In this document: piece after piece, positions 1 to 8,290 of the stretch | Layout of the letters: the number at the start of each line of letters is the position of its first letter | How positions within the stretch are numbered: position 1 is the stretch's first letter | Source: Pseudoalteromonas rubra | Lineage (GTDB): Bacteria; Pseudomonadota; Gammaproteobacteria; Enterobacterales; Alteromonadaceae | DNA: 64,000 nucleotides | Direction: 5' to 3' | Assembly: GCF_000967655.1 (NCBI RefSeq) | Contig: NZ_JXYA01000045.1 | Span: 1-64,000, forward strand | Made by a program: the position numbers and the translations under genes | Notes under the pieces: model-generated | What the model was told of the DNA's origin: nothing | Seen by the model: only the letters and a program-made list of their open reading frames with translations | Database searches by the model: none

Positions 1-116
1 GTTAAAAATTTCTCATTTAGAGCAACTAAATAGCAAAATTTTTGCCTTGTTATCGACGATATTTTCTCGCCTCAGAATAGAACACTTAATTAAGCAAATT
101 GGTACGAATAGACAAT

Positions 117-142
117 AAAAAAGCCGCAATTGCGGCTTTTTT
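117..142 (-). terminator. Rho-independent terminator of sdaA
   Basis: An A-tract, a GCCGCAATTGCGGC palindrome and a T-tract form a symmetrical hairpin 19 bases past the sdaA stop codon. It can work in both directions, so it could also end a gene arriving from the left. Confidence 0.85.
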
Positions 143-160
143 AACTGCAGATTTTGCTGG

Positions 161-1537
161 TTAACACTCGATAATATTAACTGCCAGTCCACCACGTGCC
201 GTTTCTTTATATTTGGTTTTCATGTCATTACCCGTATCGAGCATGGTTTTGATCACTTTATCTAAAGAGACTTTCTGTTCACCACTACCGCGCATTGCGA
301 GGCGTGAAGCGTTGATGGCTTTTACTGCACCCATGGCGTTGCGTTCAATGCAGGGCACCTGTACCAGCCCGCCAACCGGATCACACGTCAGCCCCAGATT
401 GTGCTCCATGCCAATTTCAGCGGCATTTTCTACGTGGACCACGTTACCACCCATGATCTCGGTAAGTGCCCCTGCTGCCATAGAGCAGGCCACACCCACT
501 TCGCCTTGGCAGCCTACTTCGGCACCAGAGATAGAGGCATTCTTCTTATACAAAATACCAATTGCGGCCGCTGTCAGCAGGTATCGTGTGGCAATTTCAG
601 CGTCCACTTCTTTGATGAATGTATGGTAATACATAAGCACCGCAGGCAGGATCCCGGCTGCACCATTAGTCGGAGCTGTGACGACACGGCCGCCCGCCGC
701 ATTTTCTTCATTCACGGCCAGTGCGAACAGGTCAACCCAGTCCATGGCTCGAAGCGGATCATTGCTGTTCTCAACATTAAGCTTTAAATACAAACTGGGT
801 GCACGACGTTTTACTTTTAAGCCACCGGGAAGAATACCTTCGGTGCGCATGCCGCGTTCTGTGCAGGCTTTCATCACTTCCCAGATATGGAATAGCTCGG
901 ATTTGATTTCCTGCTCGCTGCGCAGTGTTTTCTCATTGTGCATCATCAGTGAAGACACGCTCAGGCCTGTCTCTTTACACATCTCCAGCAATTGCTGCGC
1001 ATTTTCAAAAGGGTAAGGGGCCGGATTTTGCTCGCGAATATCCAGTGCAGCTTGTTTTTCTGCATCAAACTGCTCATCTGTAACAATAAAGCCACCGCCT
1101 ATCGAGTAATAGATCTGGCTATGCACCAGCTCAGAACCTGCGTATGCTTGCAGCTCCATTGCATTGGAGTGTTTTGGCAGGGTTTTACGACGATGGAAAA
1201 CAATGGCGCCTTGCTTGGGAAAAGCGACTTTGTGGGTTTTGTCCAGGTAAATTACTTGCTCACGCTCAATGGTATCCAGGATCTGGGGCACTTGATCCGC
1301 ATCTACTGATTCGGGATCGTATCCTGCCAGGCCCAGGATCACTGCTTTACCGGAGCCATGGCCGATGCCAGTCTGGCCCAGTGAGCCAAATAGCTCTACT
1401 TTCACTGATGTGATTTGATCAATTATGTTGTTGTCCTGCAGGTCTTTTACAAACAGGCGCGAAGCACGCATAGGTCCGACAGTATGGGAAGAGGAAGGCC
1501 CAATACCAATACTGAACATATCAAATGCACTAATCAT
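161..1537 (-). CDS. sdaA: L-serine ammonia-lyase (iron-sulfur type)
   Basis: Cytosolic L-serine dehydratase, which converts L-serine to pyruvate and ammonia. The 458 aa length fits the single-chain SdaA family. The N-terminus shows the family signature SAFDMFSIGIGPSSSHTVGP. The C-terminal half carries the GAEVGCQGEVGVACSMAAG and GLTCDPVGGLVQVPC segments, whose cysteines ligate the oxygen-sensitive [4Fe-4S] cluster in characterised members. The ATG at 1537 is directly followed by the conserved N-terminal motif, so the start is secure. It is monocistronic: a terminator lies just past the stop and a 195-base spacer separates it from the Nudix gene. No frameshift or missing motif was seen. Confidence 0.95.
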   Translation of the reverse strand: MISAFDMFSIGIGPSSSHTVGPMRASRLFVKDLQDNNIIDQITSVKVELFGSLGQTGIGHGSGKAVILGLAGYDPESVDADQVPQILDTIEREQVIYLDKTHKVAFPKQGAIVFHRRKTLPKHSNAMELQAYAGSELVHSQIYYSIGGGFIVTDEQFDAEKQAALDIREQNPAPYPFENAQQLLEMCKETGLSVSSLMMHNEKTLRSEQEIKSELFHIWEVMKACTERGMRTEGILPGGLKVKRRAPSLYLKLNVENSNDPLRAMDWVDLFALAVNEENAAGGRVVTAPTNGAAGILPAVLMYYHTFIKEVDAEIATRYLLTAAAIGILYKKNASISGAEVGCQGEVGVACSMAAGALTEIMGGNVVHVENAAEIGMEHNLGLTCDPVGGLVQVPCIERNAMGAVKAINASRLAMRGSGEQKVSLDKVIKTMLDTGNDMKTKYKETARGGLAVNIIEC

Positions 1538-1732
1538 AAACTCTACTCAACATTGCCTCTGAACGGGCGCACATCATAACGTTAATTATTGCATAAGTAA
1601 CCCATTTCACAGCAAAATTGTATACAGTTTTGGTTGGGCTAAAGGTCACAATTAGCAGTTTGCGGTGAAAAGTGCTTTTATGTGCGCAAACTCATTTATT
1701 TAGCCTGTTATTTGGCGGTACTTGTACACTGG

Positions 1733-2290
1733 TCAGGCCACTCGGATGAGGAGTTGTTGAACTATTTTGGCGGTCGCGCCCCAGAGCAGACCATGCTGAG
1801 TCATCAGGCCGTCGAAAGTCACTGTTTTGCCGCGTAACTGGGTTTGAACAGGTTGCCAGGCATGTTGTTGTGCAAGTAACGAAAGCGGCAGGGTAAACAC
1901 GTGTTCGACTTCGTCACTTTGTGTTTCCCAGCTGGCATTACGGTCTAAAACAGCCAATACAGGCGTGATGCGAAAGCCGGTGAGAGTGGTGTGCAAAGGC
2001 AATACGCCAACGGGGTTAACCTGCTGCGGATCCAGGGCGATTTCTTCCTGGCTTTCGCGCAGTGCAGTGGTGATCACTGAGGTATCCTGCAATTCGACTT
2101 TACCACCCGGAAAACACAATTGACTAGGGTGGCTGCGCAGTTGAGCACTGCGCTTGCATAGCAGCATTGATGCCTCGCCATCCACTTCAAGCAGTGGCAC
2201 TAAAACGGCACTTTCCTGACCTTGCCCCGAAACCGGCGTCAGGGTTGAGCCACCCAGACTGAAGCGGCTGATCACGTGTTGTAGATTCAT
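1733..2290 (-). CDS. nudL: Nudix hydrolase, NudL-type CoA pyrophosphatase
   Basis: 185 aa Nudix protein. The segment LLCKRSAQLRSHPSQLCFPG is the signature of the CoA-pyrophosphatase subfamily (UPF0035). It runs into the Nudix box GGKVELQDTSVITTALRESQ followed by EEIAL, with the REx2EE metal-binding core intact. Family members cleave CoA and its derivatives to phosphopantetheine and 3',5'-ADP. Its start overlaps the stop of pabB by four bases (ATGA), so the two genes are translationally coupled. The same pabB-nudL pairing occurs in other gammaproteobacteria. The exact substrate is inferred from the family. Confidence 0.88.
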   Translation of the reverse strand: MNLQHVISRFSLGGSTLTPVSGQGQESAVLVPLLEVDGEASMLLCKRSAQLRSHPSQLCFPGGKVELQDTSVITTALRESQEEIALDPQQVNPVGVLPLHTTLTGFRITPVLAVLDRNASWETQSDEVEHVFTLPLSLLAQQHAWQPVQTQLRGKTVTFDGLMTQHGLLWGATAKIVQQLLIRVA

Positions 2291-3627
2291 AGAATGGGCA
2301 GTATCTTATTCACCTTGTGGTATGTCTCCTGATACTCTAACTCACAGTCCGAGTCTGCGACAATCCCTCCACCGGCCCAGCAGTAAATTTTTTGCTGGTG
2401 GCACACCAGTGTGCGGATCGTGATTGAGGTGTCCATCGCCCCACAGGCACTGAGATAACCAATCGAGCCGCAATAGGCGCTGCGTCTGTGTGGCTCCAGT
2501 TCTTCAATGATTTCCATTGCGCGGATCTTAGGTGCGCCGGTGATGGAGCCACCGGGGAATGCAGCTTTGAGTTGATCGACTGCGGTTTTTCCCTCGGCCA
2601 GCTGAGCCGTAACCGTACTAACCAGGTGGTGTACTGCGGGGAAACTTTCGATTTCAAAGAGTTTAGGCACCTGCACACTGCCAGGTTTGGCAACTTTACC
2701 AAGATCGTTGCGTAAAAGGTCTACAATCATCACGTTTTCAGCGCGATCTTTGCTGCTGCGTTGTAAGGTGGCAGCCTGCTGTGCATCGGCTTGCGGGTCT
2801 GCCAATCTGGGTAAGGTGCCTTTGATGGGTTTGGTTTCAATTTGGCCCTGACGCACTGAGATAAAGCGCTCTGGTGACACAGATATAATGGCATCATCCC
2901 CCAGGTTTATAAATGCGGAAAAAGGTGCTTTGTTGTTGGCGCGTAAAGTTTTATAGGCCTGCCAGGGTGAACCCTGATAGCGTGCGCTAAATCTTTGCGC
3001 CAGGTTTATCTGGTAACAGTCGCCACTTTTCAGATACGCATGGATTTTGGCAAATTTGTCGGCATATTCAGCCTGCGTCATATTCGCCTGCCAGTCGCTG
3101 GTCAGTGTAAATGATTCGTTTGCAGCAGGATGCTTTTCTATGAGTGAGCGGTAAGTACTGAGCCGGTTATAGCCTGGCTGGGTAACAAAGTACCAGCGGT
3201 TAAGCAGGTTATCGTGGATCAGTGCATCCGGATAAAGGCCGGCTATCATGTCTGGCAATGCAATGTCTTGCACTGCATTTTGGGGCATAGTCTCGATATA
3301 TCTGCCGAGATCATAGCCAAAATAGCCAAGCCAGCCACCACTAAAGGGCACGTCAGTATGTGAGGTGGTGTCCAGCTGCGCCAGTTTCTCTTGCATTAAG
3401 GAGAAACCGTCTTGCTCAACATGTTGACCATCAAGATAGAATTGGCCCGACCTGGCTTCGAGTACACACAAGGGCTTGATACTCATGATATCAAACCGGC
3501 TATTCTCGTGTCTGGCATCGCTGGAGTCGAGCAAGATTGCCAGCGGCTGAGAGGCGAGGGTATTGAATACCTCAATGGTTGACAAAGAAATGTCTAGTTC
3601 AATGGTGTTACTACCTGGATTTATCAT
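2287..3627 (-). CDS. pabB: Aminodeoxychorismate synthase component I
   Basis: 446 aa chorismate-using enzyme that makes 4-amino-4-deoxychorismate for folate synthesis, normally with the glutaminase PabA, which is not in the window. Visible family motifs are the PIKGTLPR loop (the PIKGT signature that separates PabB-type enzymes from many TrpE), SKDRAENVMIVDLLRNDLG, and FPGGSITGAPKIRAMEIIEE near the active site, then YCGSIGYLS. The length matches E. coli PabB. It is the first gene of a two-gene minus-strand operon with nudL and is divergent from fumA; the 226-base spacer holds both promoters. Confidence 0.93.
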   Translation of the reverse strand: MINPGSNTIELDISLSTIEVFNTLASQPLAILLDSSDARHENSRFDIMSIKPLCVLEARSGQFYLDGQHVEQDGFSLMQEKLAQLDTTSHTDVPFSGGWLGYFGYDLGRYIETMPQNAVQDIALPDMIAGLYPDALIHDNLLNRWYFVTQPGYNRLSTYRSLIEKHPAANESFTLTSDWQANMTQAEYADKFAKIHAYLKSGDCYQINLAQRFSARYQGSPWQAYKTLRANNKAPFSAFINLGDDAIISVSPERFISVRQGQIETKPIKGTLPRLADPQADAQQAATLQRSSKDRAENVMIVDLLRNDLGKVAKPGSVQVPKLFEIESFPAVHHLVSTVTAQLAEGKTAVDQLKAAFPGGSITGAPKIRAMEIIEELEPHRRSAYCGSIGYLSACGAMDTSITIRTLVCHQQKIYCWAGGGIVADSDCELEYQETYHKVNKILPIL

Positions 3628-3788
3628 TAACTGAACCCGAATGCTAGCCCGAAACGGGCGAGGAGGGTATCATAATTGTCATTGAATCCATAGCGTGTTT
3701 GATTGTATCCCATCTTGGTCTCTCTATATAAGTACAGGACTTTAGTCGCTAATCTGTGATAGCGATACTCACGCCTGGCAAGATGGTA

Positions 3789-3794
3789 TATAAT
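3789..3794 (+). promoter_or_regulatory. Candidate -10 element upstream of fumA
   Basis: A perfect TATAAT hexamer lies 59 bases before the fumA ATG. No good -35 box is visible at 16-18 bases, so this is a tentative call based only on the hexamer and its position in the divergent pabB/fumA spacer. Confidence 0.4.
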
Positions 3795-3853
3795 CGCGCC
3801 TCTCAATAAACACCGGTTTGCCTCGTCACAGGCCGGAGAATAAAGGAACCGTC

Positions 3854-5380
3854 ATGAGTACTATTCGTCAGCAAGACTTCATTGACAGCATCGAAGATGC
3901 ATTGCAATACATTTCTTATTATCACCCGCTGGATTTTGTTCAGGCTTTAGAAAAAGCGTACGACAAAGAGCAAAGTAAAGCTGCCAAAGATGCCATTGCG
4001 CAGATCTTAATTAACTCCCGTATGTCGGCAGAGGGCAAACGTCCATTGTGTCAGGACACCGGAATTGTGACCTGTTTTGTAAAGGTCGGTATGGATGTTA
4101 AATGGGACAAGACGGACCTGACTGTACAGCAAATGGTGGATGAAGGTACACGTCGTGCTTACACTAATCCGGATAACCCGTTGCGTGCGTCTATTGTTGC
4201 AGATCCCGCTGGTGCACGTAAAAACACCAAAGACAATACGCCTTCTGTTGTGCATATCGATATGGTACCAGGCGCTGAAGTAGAAGTGATGATCGCTGCT
4301 AAGGGTGGCGGTTCTGAGAACAAGACTAAAATGGTGATGTTGAACCCGTCAGACGATGTTGCTGCCTGGGTAGAGAAAACCTTACCAACTATGGGGGCTG
4401 GCTGGTGTCCGCCTGGCATGCTGGGAATAGGTATTGGTGGTACGGCTGAAAAAGCTGCGGTACTGGCAAAAGAGTCGCTGATGGATCCGGTGGATATCCA
4501 CGAGCTAATGGAGCGTGGTGCGCAAACGGCAGAAGAAAAACTACGCCTGGAAATTTTTGAGCGTGCGAACAAACTCGGTATTGGTGCACAGGGCCTGGGC
4601 GGTTTGACTACGGTTGTTGATGTTAAAATCAAGTCAGCCCCAACACATGCCGCTTCTAAGCCCGTTGTGATGATCCCTAACTGTGCCGCAACCCGTCACG
4701 TGCACTTTACGCTAGACGGCTCGGGTCCTGCTGATCTGAAAGCGCCTAAGCTGGAAGACTGGCCAGAAGTGACCTGGGAAGTGGGTGAAGATACGCGCCG
4801 TGTTAACCTCGATGAGATCACCAAAGACGATATTCAAGACTGGAAAATGGGCGAGACCGTTCTCTTGTCTGGTAAGATCCTGACTGGCCGTGACGCCGCA
4901 CATAAACGTTTACAGGATATGATTAATTCAGGCGAAGGTTTGCCTGAAGGCGTCGACTTGACTAACAAGTTCATTTATTACGTAGGCCCTGTTGATGCCG
5001 TTGGCGATGAAGTTGTAGGCCCTGCTGGTCCAACAACGTCGACTCGTATGGATAAATTCACCGATCTGATGTTAGAAAAAACCGGCCTGATCGGTATGAT
5101 TGGTAAAGCAGAGCGTGGCCCGGCAACGGTTGAATCTATCAAGGAAAACAAAGCGGTTTACCTGATGGCTGTGGGTGGTGCTGCTTACCTTGTAGCCAAA
5201 GCGATTAAGAAAGCCAGAGTGGTGGCGTTTGAAGATCTGGGCATGGAAGCAATCTACGAATTTGAAGTAGAGGACATGCCAGTAACTGTCGCTGTAGACA
5301 GCGACGGAGTGAACGCCCATACTCAGGGCCCGGCTATCTGGAAAGCCAAAATTGAAGAGCTGGATAGCAAGCTTAGTTAA
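3854..5380 (+). CDS. fumA: Fumarate hydratase, class I
   Basis: TCA-cycle enzyme interconverting fumarate and L-malate, of the oxygen-sensitive [4Fe-4S] class. About 508 aa. The cysteines in PLCQDTG, GWCPPGMLGIGIGG and IPNCAATRH are the likely cluster ligands and substrate loop. The C-terminal Fumerase_C domain includes YYVGPVDAVGDEVVGPAGPT. An in-frame TTG at 3818 would add 12 residues, but the ATG at 3854 is preceded by AAAGGAA at good spacing and begins the conserved sequence. It is monocistronic, with a hairpin terminator 18 bases after the stop. Confidence 0.94.
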   Translation: MSTIRQQDFIDSIEDALQYISYYHPLDFVQALEKAYDKEQSKAAKDAIAQILINSRMSAEGKRPLCQDTGIVTCFVKVGMDVKWDKTDLTVQQMVDEGTRRAYTNPDNPLRASIVADPAGARKNTKDNTPSVVHIDMVPGAEVEVMIAAKGGGSENKTKMVMLNPSDDVAAWVEKTLPTMGAGWCPPGMLGIGIGGTAEKAAVLAKESLMDPVDIHELMERGAQTAEEKLRLEIFERANKLGIGAQGLGGLTTVVDVKIKSAPTHAASKPVVMIPNCAATRHVHFTLDGSGPADLKAPKLEDWPEVTWEVGEDTRRVNLDEITKDDIQDWKMGETVLLSGKILTGRDAAHKRLQDMINSGEGLPEGVDLTNKFIYYVGPVDAVGDEVVGPAGPTTSTRMDKFTDLMLEKTGLIGMIGKAERGPATVESIKENKAVYLMAVGGAAYLVAKAIKKARVVAFEDLGMEAIYEFEVEDMPVTVAVDSDGVNAHTQGPAIWKAKIEELDSKLS

Positions 5381-5397
5381 AGCAAAGCTGATCAAAT

Positions 5398-5420
5398 AGG
5401 GCGGTAAAATACCGCCCTTT
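5398..5420 (+). terminator. Terminator after fumA
   Basis: Nine-base perfect stem AGGGCGGTA / TACCGCCCT with a three-base loop follows the fumA stop. The T-run is short (TTT reading past the 3' arm), so efficiency is uncertain. Confidence 0.75.
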
Positions 5421-5523
5421 AACCACGCTATTCCCAAGCAAGTGATTCATTAATTTTCTCAGAGTACCACTCAATAGTGTATCAGCTAGCCAGTTTCAAG
5501 CGCCATTTTTCTTTATACTGCTG

Positions 5524-5685
5524 CTAGTTACAACACTGCGAATTATAGGTAATTCTTGCGCAGTTAGACCCCTCAGTTATACCTGGTAATCCACCTCCCG
5601 CAACAAGCCTTGTTTTGTCACCATCAAATACAACTTGATTAGGTTTAAGCAACTTTAGCGGTTTTTTAGTCAATTGAAGTTTCAT
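5524..5685 (-). CDS. 53-aa peptide with Gly-Gly-type leader, possible RiPP or bacteriocin precursor
   Basis: A short minus-strand ORF. ATG at 5685 is preceded, seven bases away, by an AAGGA ribosome-binding site (5693-5697). The product starts MKLQLTKKPLKLLKPNQ, then DKTRLVAGGG, then a 22-residue tail GLPGITEGSNCARITYNSQ plus CCN. A lysine/leucine-rich leader of about 30 residues ending in a double-glycine site and a short core with three cysteines is the layout of precursors exported by peptidase-containing ABC transporters, and resembles leader families annotated near class I lanthipeptides. No modification enzyme, transporter or immunity gene adjoins it, so function is inferred only from layout. 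A small dyad (5718-5733) lies upstream. Confidence 0.6.
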   Translation of the reverse strand: MKLQLTKKPLKLLKPNQVVFDGDKTRLVAGGGLPGITEGSNCARITYNSQCCN

Positions 5686-5733
5686 TTTTATATCCTTACA
5701 AAGTTATTATTAGTGAACTTGGTCATTACCAAG

Positions 5734-6153
5734 AATATCACTTTGTATACAATATAATATTTAATCAAGCGTTTTCTGCTATTTTGCTGTGACTTGGATA
5801 CGGATAGAAGACCGCTCGCTCCTGATAGGAGCTATGAAATGATGAGTTGACTCTGGTTTCTCATCAGACCTCTTATAACCGTAAAAATATTCATACATAA
5901 ACGAGGGTGTTTACGTTTACGTAAAGAATAACCTGCATGATCCGTAAAAATACTGAAGAATTAAACTGATATAATCCAATCGTGCGCATAATCAAGTCAA
6001 TATATGGCTATTTAATGTATCATGCAGGCAGCTTTAACGCTTTTAGAGTCAATATCAACTCATATTGTGGATTGGTTAGAGAGTTAGTGATACAGTTCGA
6101 TGAATTTCAGCGCTATCTGACTCAAAGTCAGTCTATAACGGAGAACAAACAAA
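5734..6153. other. Intergenic region upstream of leucine dehydrogenase
   Basis: No convincing gene. Structured elements seen: a GCTCCT/AGGAGC hairpin (5818-5832), a TGATGAG/CTCATCA stem with a 13-base loop (5840-5866), and a TTTACGTAAA palindrome (5916-5925) within GTTTACGTTTACGTAAAG. The latter could be an operator for the downstream gene. A 61-codon ORF here (5982-6167) runs into the dehydrogenase start and lacks family features. Confidence 0.5.
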
Positions 6154-7194
6154 GTGGCTGTATTTAACCAAGTTGAATTTGATAACCACGAACAAGTGGT
6201 TTTTTGTTCTGATGAGGCATCGGGCCTGAAGGCAATCATTGCTGTTCATAACACTAAGCTGGGTCCGGCGGTTGGTGGTTGTCGTCTGTGGGACTATGCA
6301 GATGATGTTGATGCTGTATACGATGTATTGCGTCTGTCAAAGGGGATGACTTACAAGAATGCCGTTGCCCGTCTGCCTTTTGGTGGTGGTAAATCTGTGA
6401 TCATCGGTGATGCTAAGAAAATCAAATCTGAAGCTTTATTCAGAGCCTTTGGCAAACACCTTGAGCGTCTTGGCGGTAGCTACTACTCAGCTGAAGATGT
6501 GAACATCACCACAGGCGATGTGATGACCATGCATAAAGAAACTAATTATGTAATGGGTCTTGAAGGTAAAAGTGGTAACCCGTCACCTTTTACTGCACTG
6601 GGTACATTCCTGGGCATTAAGGCGGCTTATCAGCACAAACATGGCCATCAGGACTTATCTGGTGTAAAAGTATCGGTGCAGGGCTTAGGCGCGGTTGCTT
6701 ATACTTTATGTAAGCATCTGCATGAAGCGGGCGCAGAGCTGTATGTGACTGATATTAACCAGGCATCGATTGATCGAGTTGTAAGTGACTTTGGTGCAAC
6801 GGCTGTGAGCATTGACGAAATCTACGACCTGGATGTTGATGTTTATGCCCCTTGTGCACTGGGTGCTACAGTAAACGATGAAACTATTCCTCGTATTAAA
6901 GCCAGCATTATCGCGGGTTGTGCGAACAATCAGCTTGCTGAATCAAGACATGGTGAGATCTTGCGTGAGAAGGGCGTGCTTTATGCACCAGATTACGTTA
7001 TCAACGCCGGCGGCATTATCAACGTATACTACGAAACTAAACCGGAAGGCTATAGTGAGGCTGCGGCGACCAAACATGTTGAAGGTATCTACGACACTTT
7101 GACAGAGATCTTTGTTCGCTCTGATGCTGAACAAAAATCAACGCACCTGATTGCCGACGAGCTTGCACAGGAGATCATCGCAAACGGTTTGTAA
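6154..7194 (+). CDS. Leucine dehydrogenase (Glu/Leu/Phe/Val dehydrogenase family)
   Basis: 346 aa NAD-dependent amino acid dehydrogenase that reversibly deaminates leucine and other branched-chain amino acids to 2-oxo acids. The catalytic region has SKGMTYKNAVARLPFGGGKS, holding the two conserved lysines. The Rossmann part has VQGLGAVAYTL and an acidic YVTDIN, indicating NAD rather than NADP. It starts with GTG at 6154 after GGAGAA; no ATG fits the conserved N-terminus. The length is typical for leucine dehydrogenase and shorter than glutamate dehydrogenase. The gene is probably expressed alone, or together with the acetyltransferase gene past the 7211-7244 hairpin. Confidence 0.92.
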   Translation: MAVFNQVEFDNHEQVVFCSDEASGLKAIIAVHNTKLGPAVGGCRLWDYADDVDAVYDVLRLSKGMTYKNAVARLPFGGGKSVIIGDAKKIKSEALFRAFGKHLERLGGSYYSAEDVNITTGDVMTMHKETNYVMGLEGKSGNPSPFTALGTFLGIKAAYQHKHGHQDLSGVKVSVQGLGAVAYTLCKHLHEAGAELYVTDINQASIDRVVSDFGATAVSIDEIYDLDVDVYAPCALGATVNDETIPRIKASIIAGCANNQLAESRHGEILREKGVLYAPDYVINAGGIINVYYETKPEGYSEAAATKHVEGIYDTLTEIFVRSDAEQKSTHLIADELAQEIIANGL

Positions 7195-7210
7195 TCTTTG
7201 CATGAACCTA

Positions 7211-7244
7211 TCAATATAGAGGGGTATATCTCCCTCTATATTGA
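7211..7244 (+). promoter_or_regulatory. Perfect 13-bp hairpin abutting the start codon of the CAT-family gene
   Basis: TCAATATAGAGGG and its exact complement flank an eight-base loop. The structure begins 16 bases past the dehydrogenase stop and ends three bases before the ATG at 7248. There is no T-run, so it is a poor intrinsic terminator. The only purine-rich GAGGGG sits inside the 5' arm, more than 20 bases from the ATG. Confidence 0.7.
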
Positions 7245-7247
7245 ATT

Positions 7248-7895
7248 ATGAAACAACTCACCTCATCAGATTGGTCCAGGGCCGAACACTTTGATTTTTA
7301 CCTCGGTTTTGAGCAGCCCTATTTTAGTATTACCACCCGCCTTAAAACAGGCTCACTATACACTCTGTGTAAGCAACGGCAGCTGTCGTTTACCTATAGC
7401 TATTTATATTGTCTGAGCAAAGCTTGCCAAAACTACGCACCCATTCGTTACCGTATAGTCAATAGGCGTCCTTACGTTGTTGACAAAGTCGACATGAGTT
7501 GCGTGTTTTTGCGCGAAGACAGAAGCTTCCGATTTGTGCCTTTGGTTGCTTGTGAGGATATCCACGACTACATTAAAAATAATGATGCACAGAAAAAGGC
7601 GTTTCTTGAGCAGCCCTTGGTAAGTGAACATTTTTTGGCAACTAGCGATAATCCGCAGCAACTTTATCTATCCATTTTGCCGTGGTTCGATTTTACTAGC
7701 TTTAGTCATGCCCGAAATGCAAAAGATAACCTGGGCATTCCAAAATGTGTGTTCGGCAAACTTGACCCACAAACCGGTGAATTGCCATTTTCAGTTGAGG
7801 TACATCACGGGTTGATGGACGGATTGCATGTAGCAGAATTTATCCAGGAAATAGAAACACAGTGCAAAATACTGTCTGAACAGTTATTAGCCTAA
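7248..7895 (+). CDS. CAT-family acetyltransferase (type A chloramphenicol acetyltransferase-like)
   Basis: 215 aa, the usual size of a trimeric CAT subunit. Near the C-terminus the catalytic motif HHGLMDG appears as SVEVHHGLMDGLHVAEF; the first or second His acts as general base in characterised CATs. The N-terminal WSRAEHFDFYLGFEQPYFSI matches the start of CAT proteins. An in-frame TGA at 7242 leaves ATG 7248 as the only usable start, which has no Shine-Dalgarno sequence. Whether it acetylates chloramphenicol cannot be told; chromosomal relatives often have unknown acceptors. Its neighbour is an amino-acid catabolic gene, which gives no further clue. Confidence 0.82.
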   Translation: MKQLTSSDWSRAEHFDFYLGFEQPYFSITTRLKTGSLYTLCKQRQLSFTYSYLYCLSKACQNYAPIRYRIVNRRPYVVDKVDMSCVFLREDRSFRFVPLVACEDIHDYIKNNDAQKKAFLEQPLVSEHFLATSDNPQQLYLSILPWFDFTSFSHARNAKDNLGIPKCVFGKLDPQTGELPFSVEVHHGLMDGLHVAEFIQEIETQCKILSEQLLA

Positions 7896-8171
7896 ACGCT
7901 CATACGTAACTGAATTAGCTGTTGCGTAAAAGTGAACATTAAGTGTTCAGATTGTGCCTAGTAGCTTGATATTAAAAATGAAATTGAGCCCGTGATTGTG
8001 CAAAATAAAGGTCGATGTTCAGGCCAAAATGGCTGTAATAAAATGTAAATAAAGTTGCTTTGTGTATGAAATATAAGTGCTTAAGGTTTTTATTCTTGGT
8101 TTCCTTGTTAATACAATGTTTTATTTCAATTTATTTCATCGCGACAAGCAAAAATTGTTTTAAACATGAAG

Positions 8172-8203
8172 TTGACATGGGCAATAGCATTTAGCATTAT
8201 TGC
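8172..8203 (+). promoter_or_regulatory. Promoter with overlapping Fur-like operator for the TonB2 operon
   Basis: A perfect -35 TTGACA (8172-8177) is followed after 17 bases by CATTAT (8195-8200, 4/6 of TATAAT). An inverted repeat GCAATA...TATTGC (8181-8203) covers the spacer and -10. Its central 19 bases match the classical Fur-box consensus at 11 of 19 positions by hand count. Iron regulation would suit a TonB energiser operon, but this is inference. Confidence 0.55.
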
Positions 8204-8290
8204 ACGGTTGATACTGCTAAAAGTATCCGGGGTACTCTCATAGAGAGTGCAAAAATTATAAAAGTAACATTACTTAATTGGTTGGGAACT

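Noticed and set aside
5982..6167. 61-codon ORF upstream of leucine dehydrogenase
   Set aside because: No ribosome-binding site or family signature, and it overlaps the GTG start of the dehydrogenase.
8066..8194. 42-codon ORF with a hydrophobic helix upstream of the TonB2 operon
   Set aside because: No ribosome-binding site, and it overlaps the promoter and Fur-like dyad; likely chance in AT-rich DNA.
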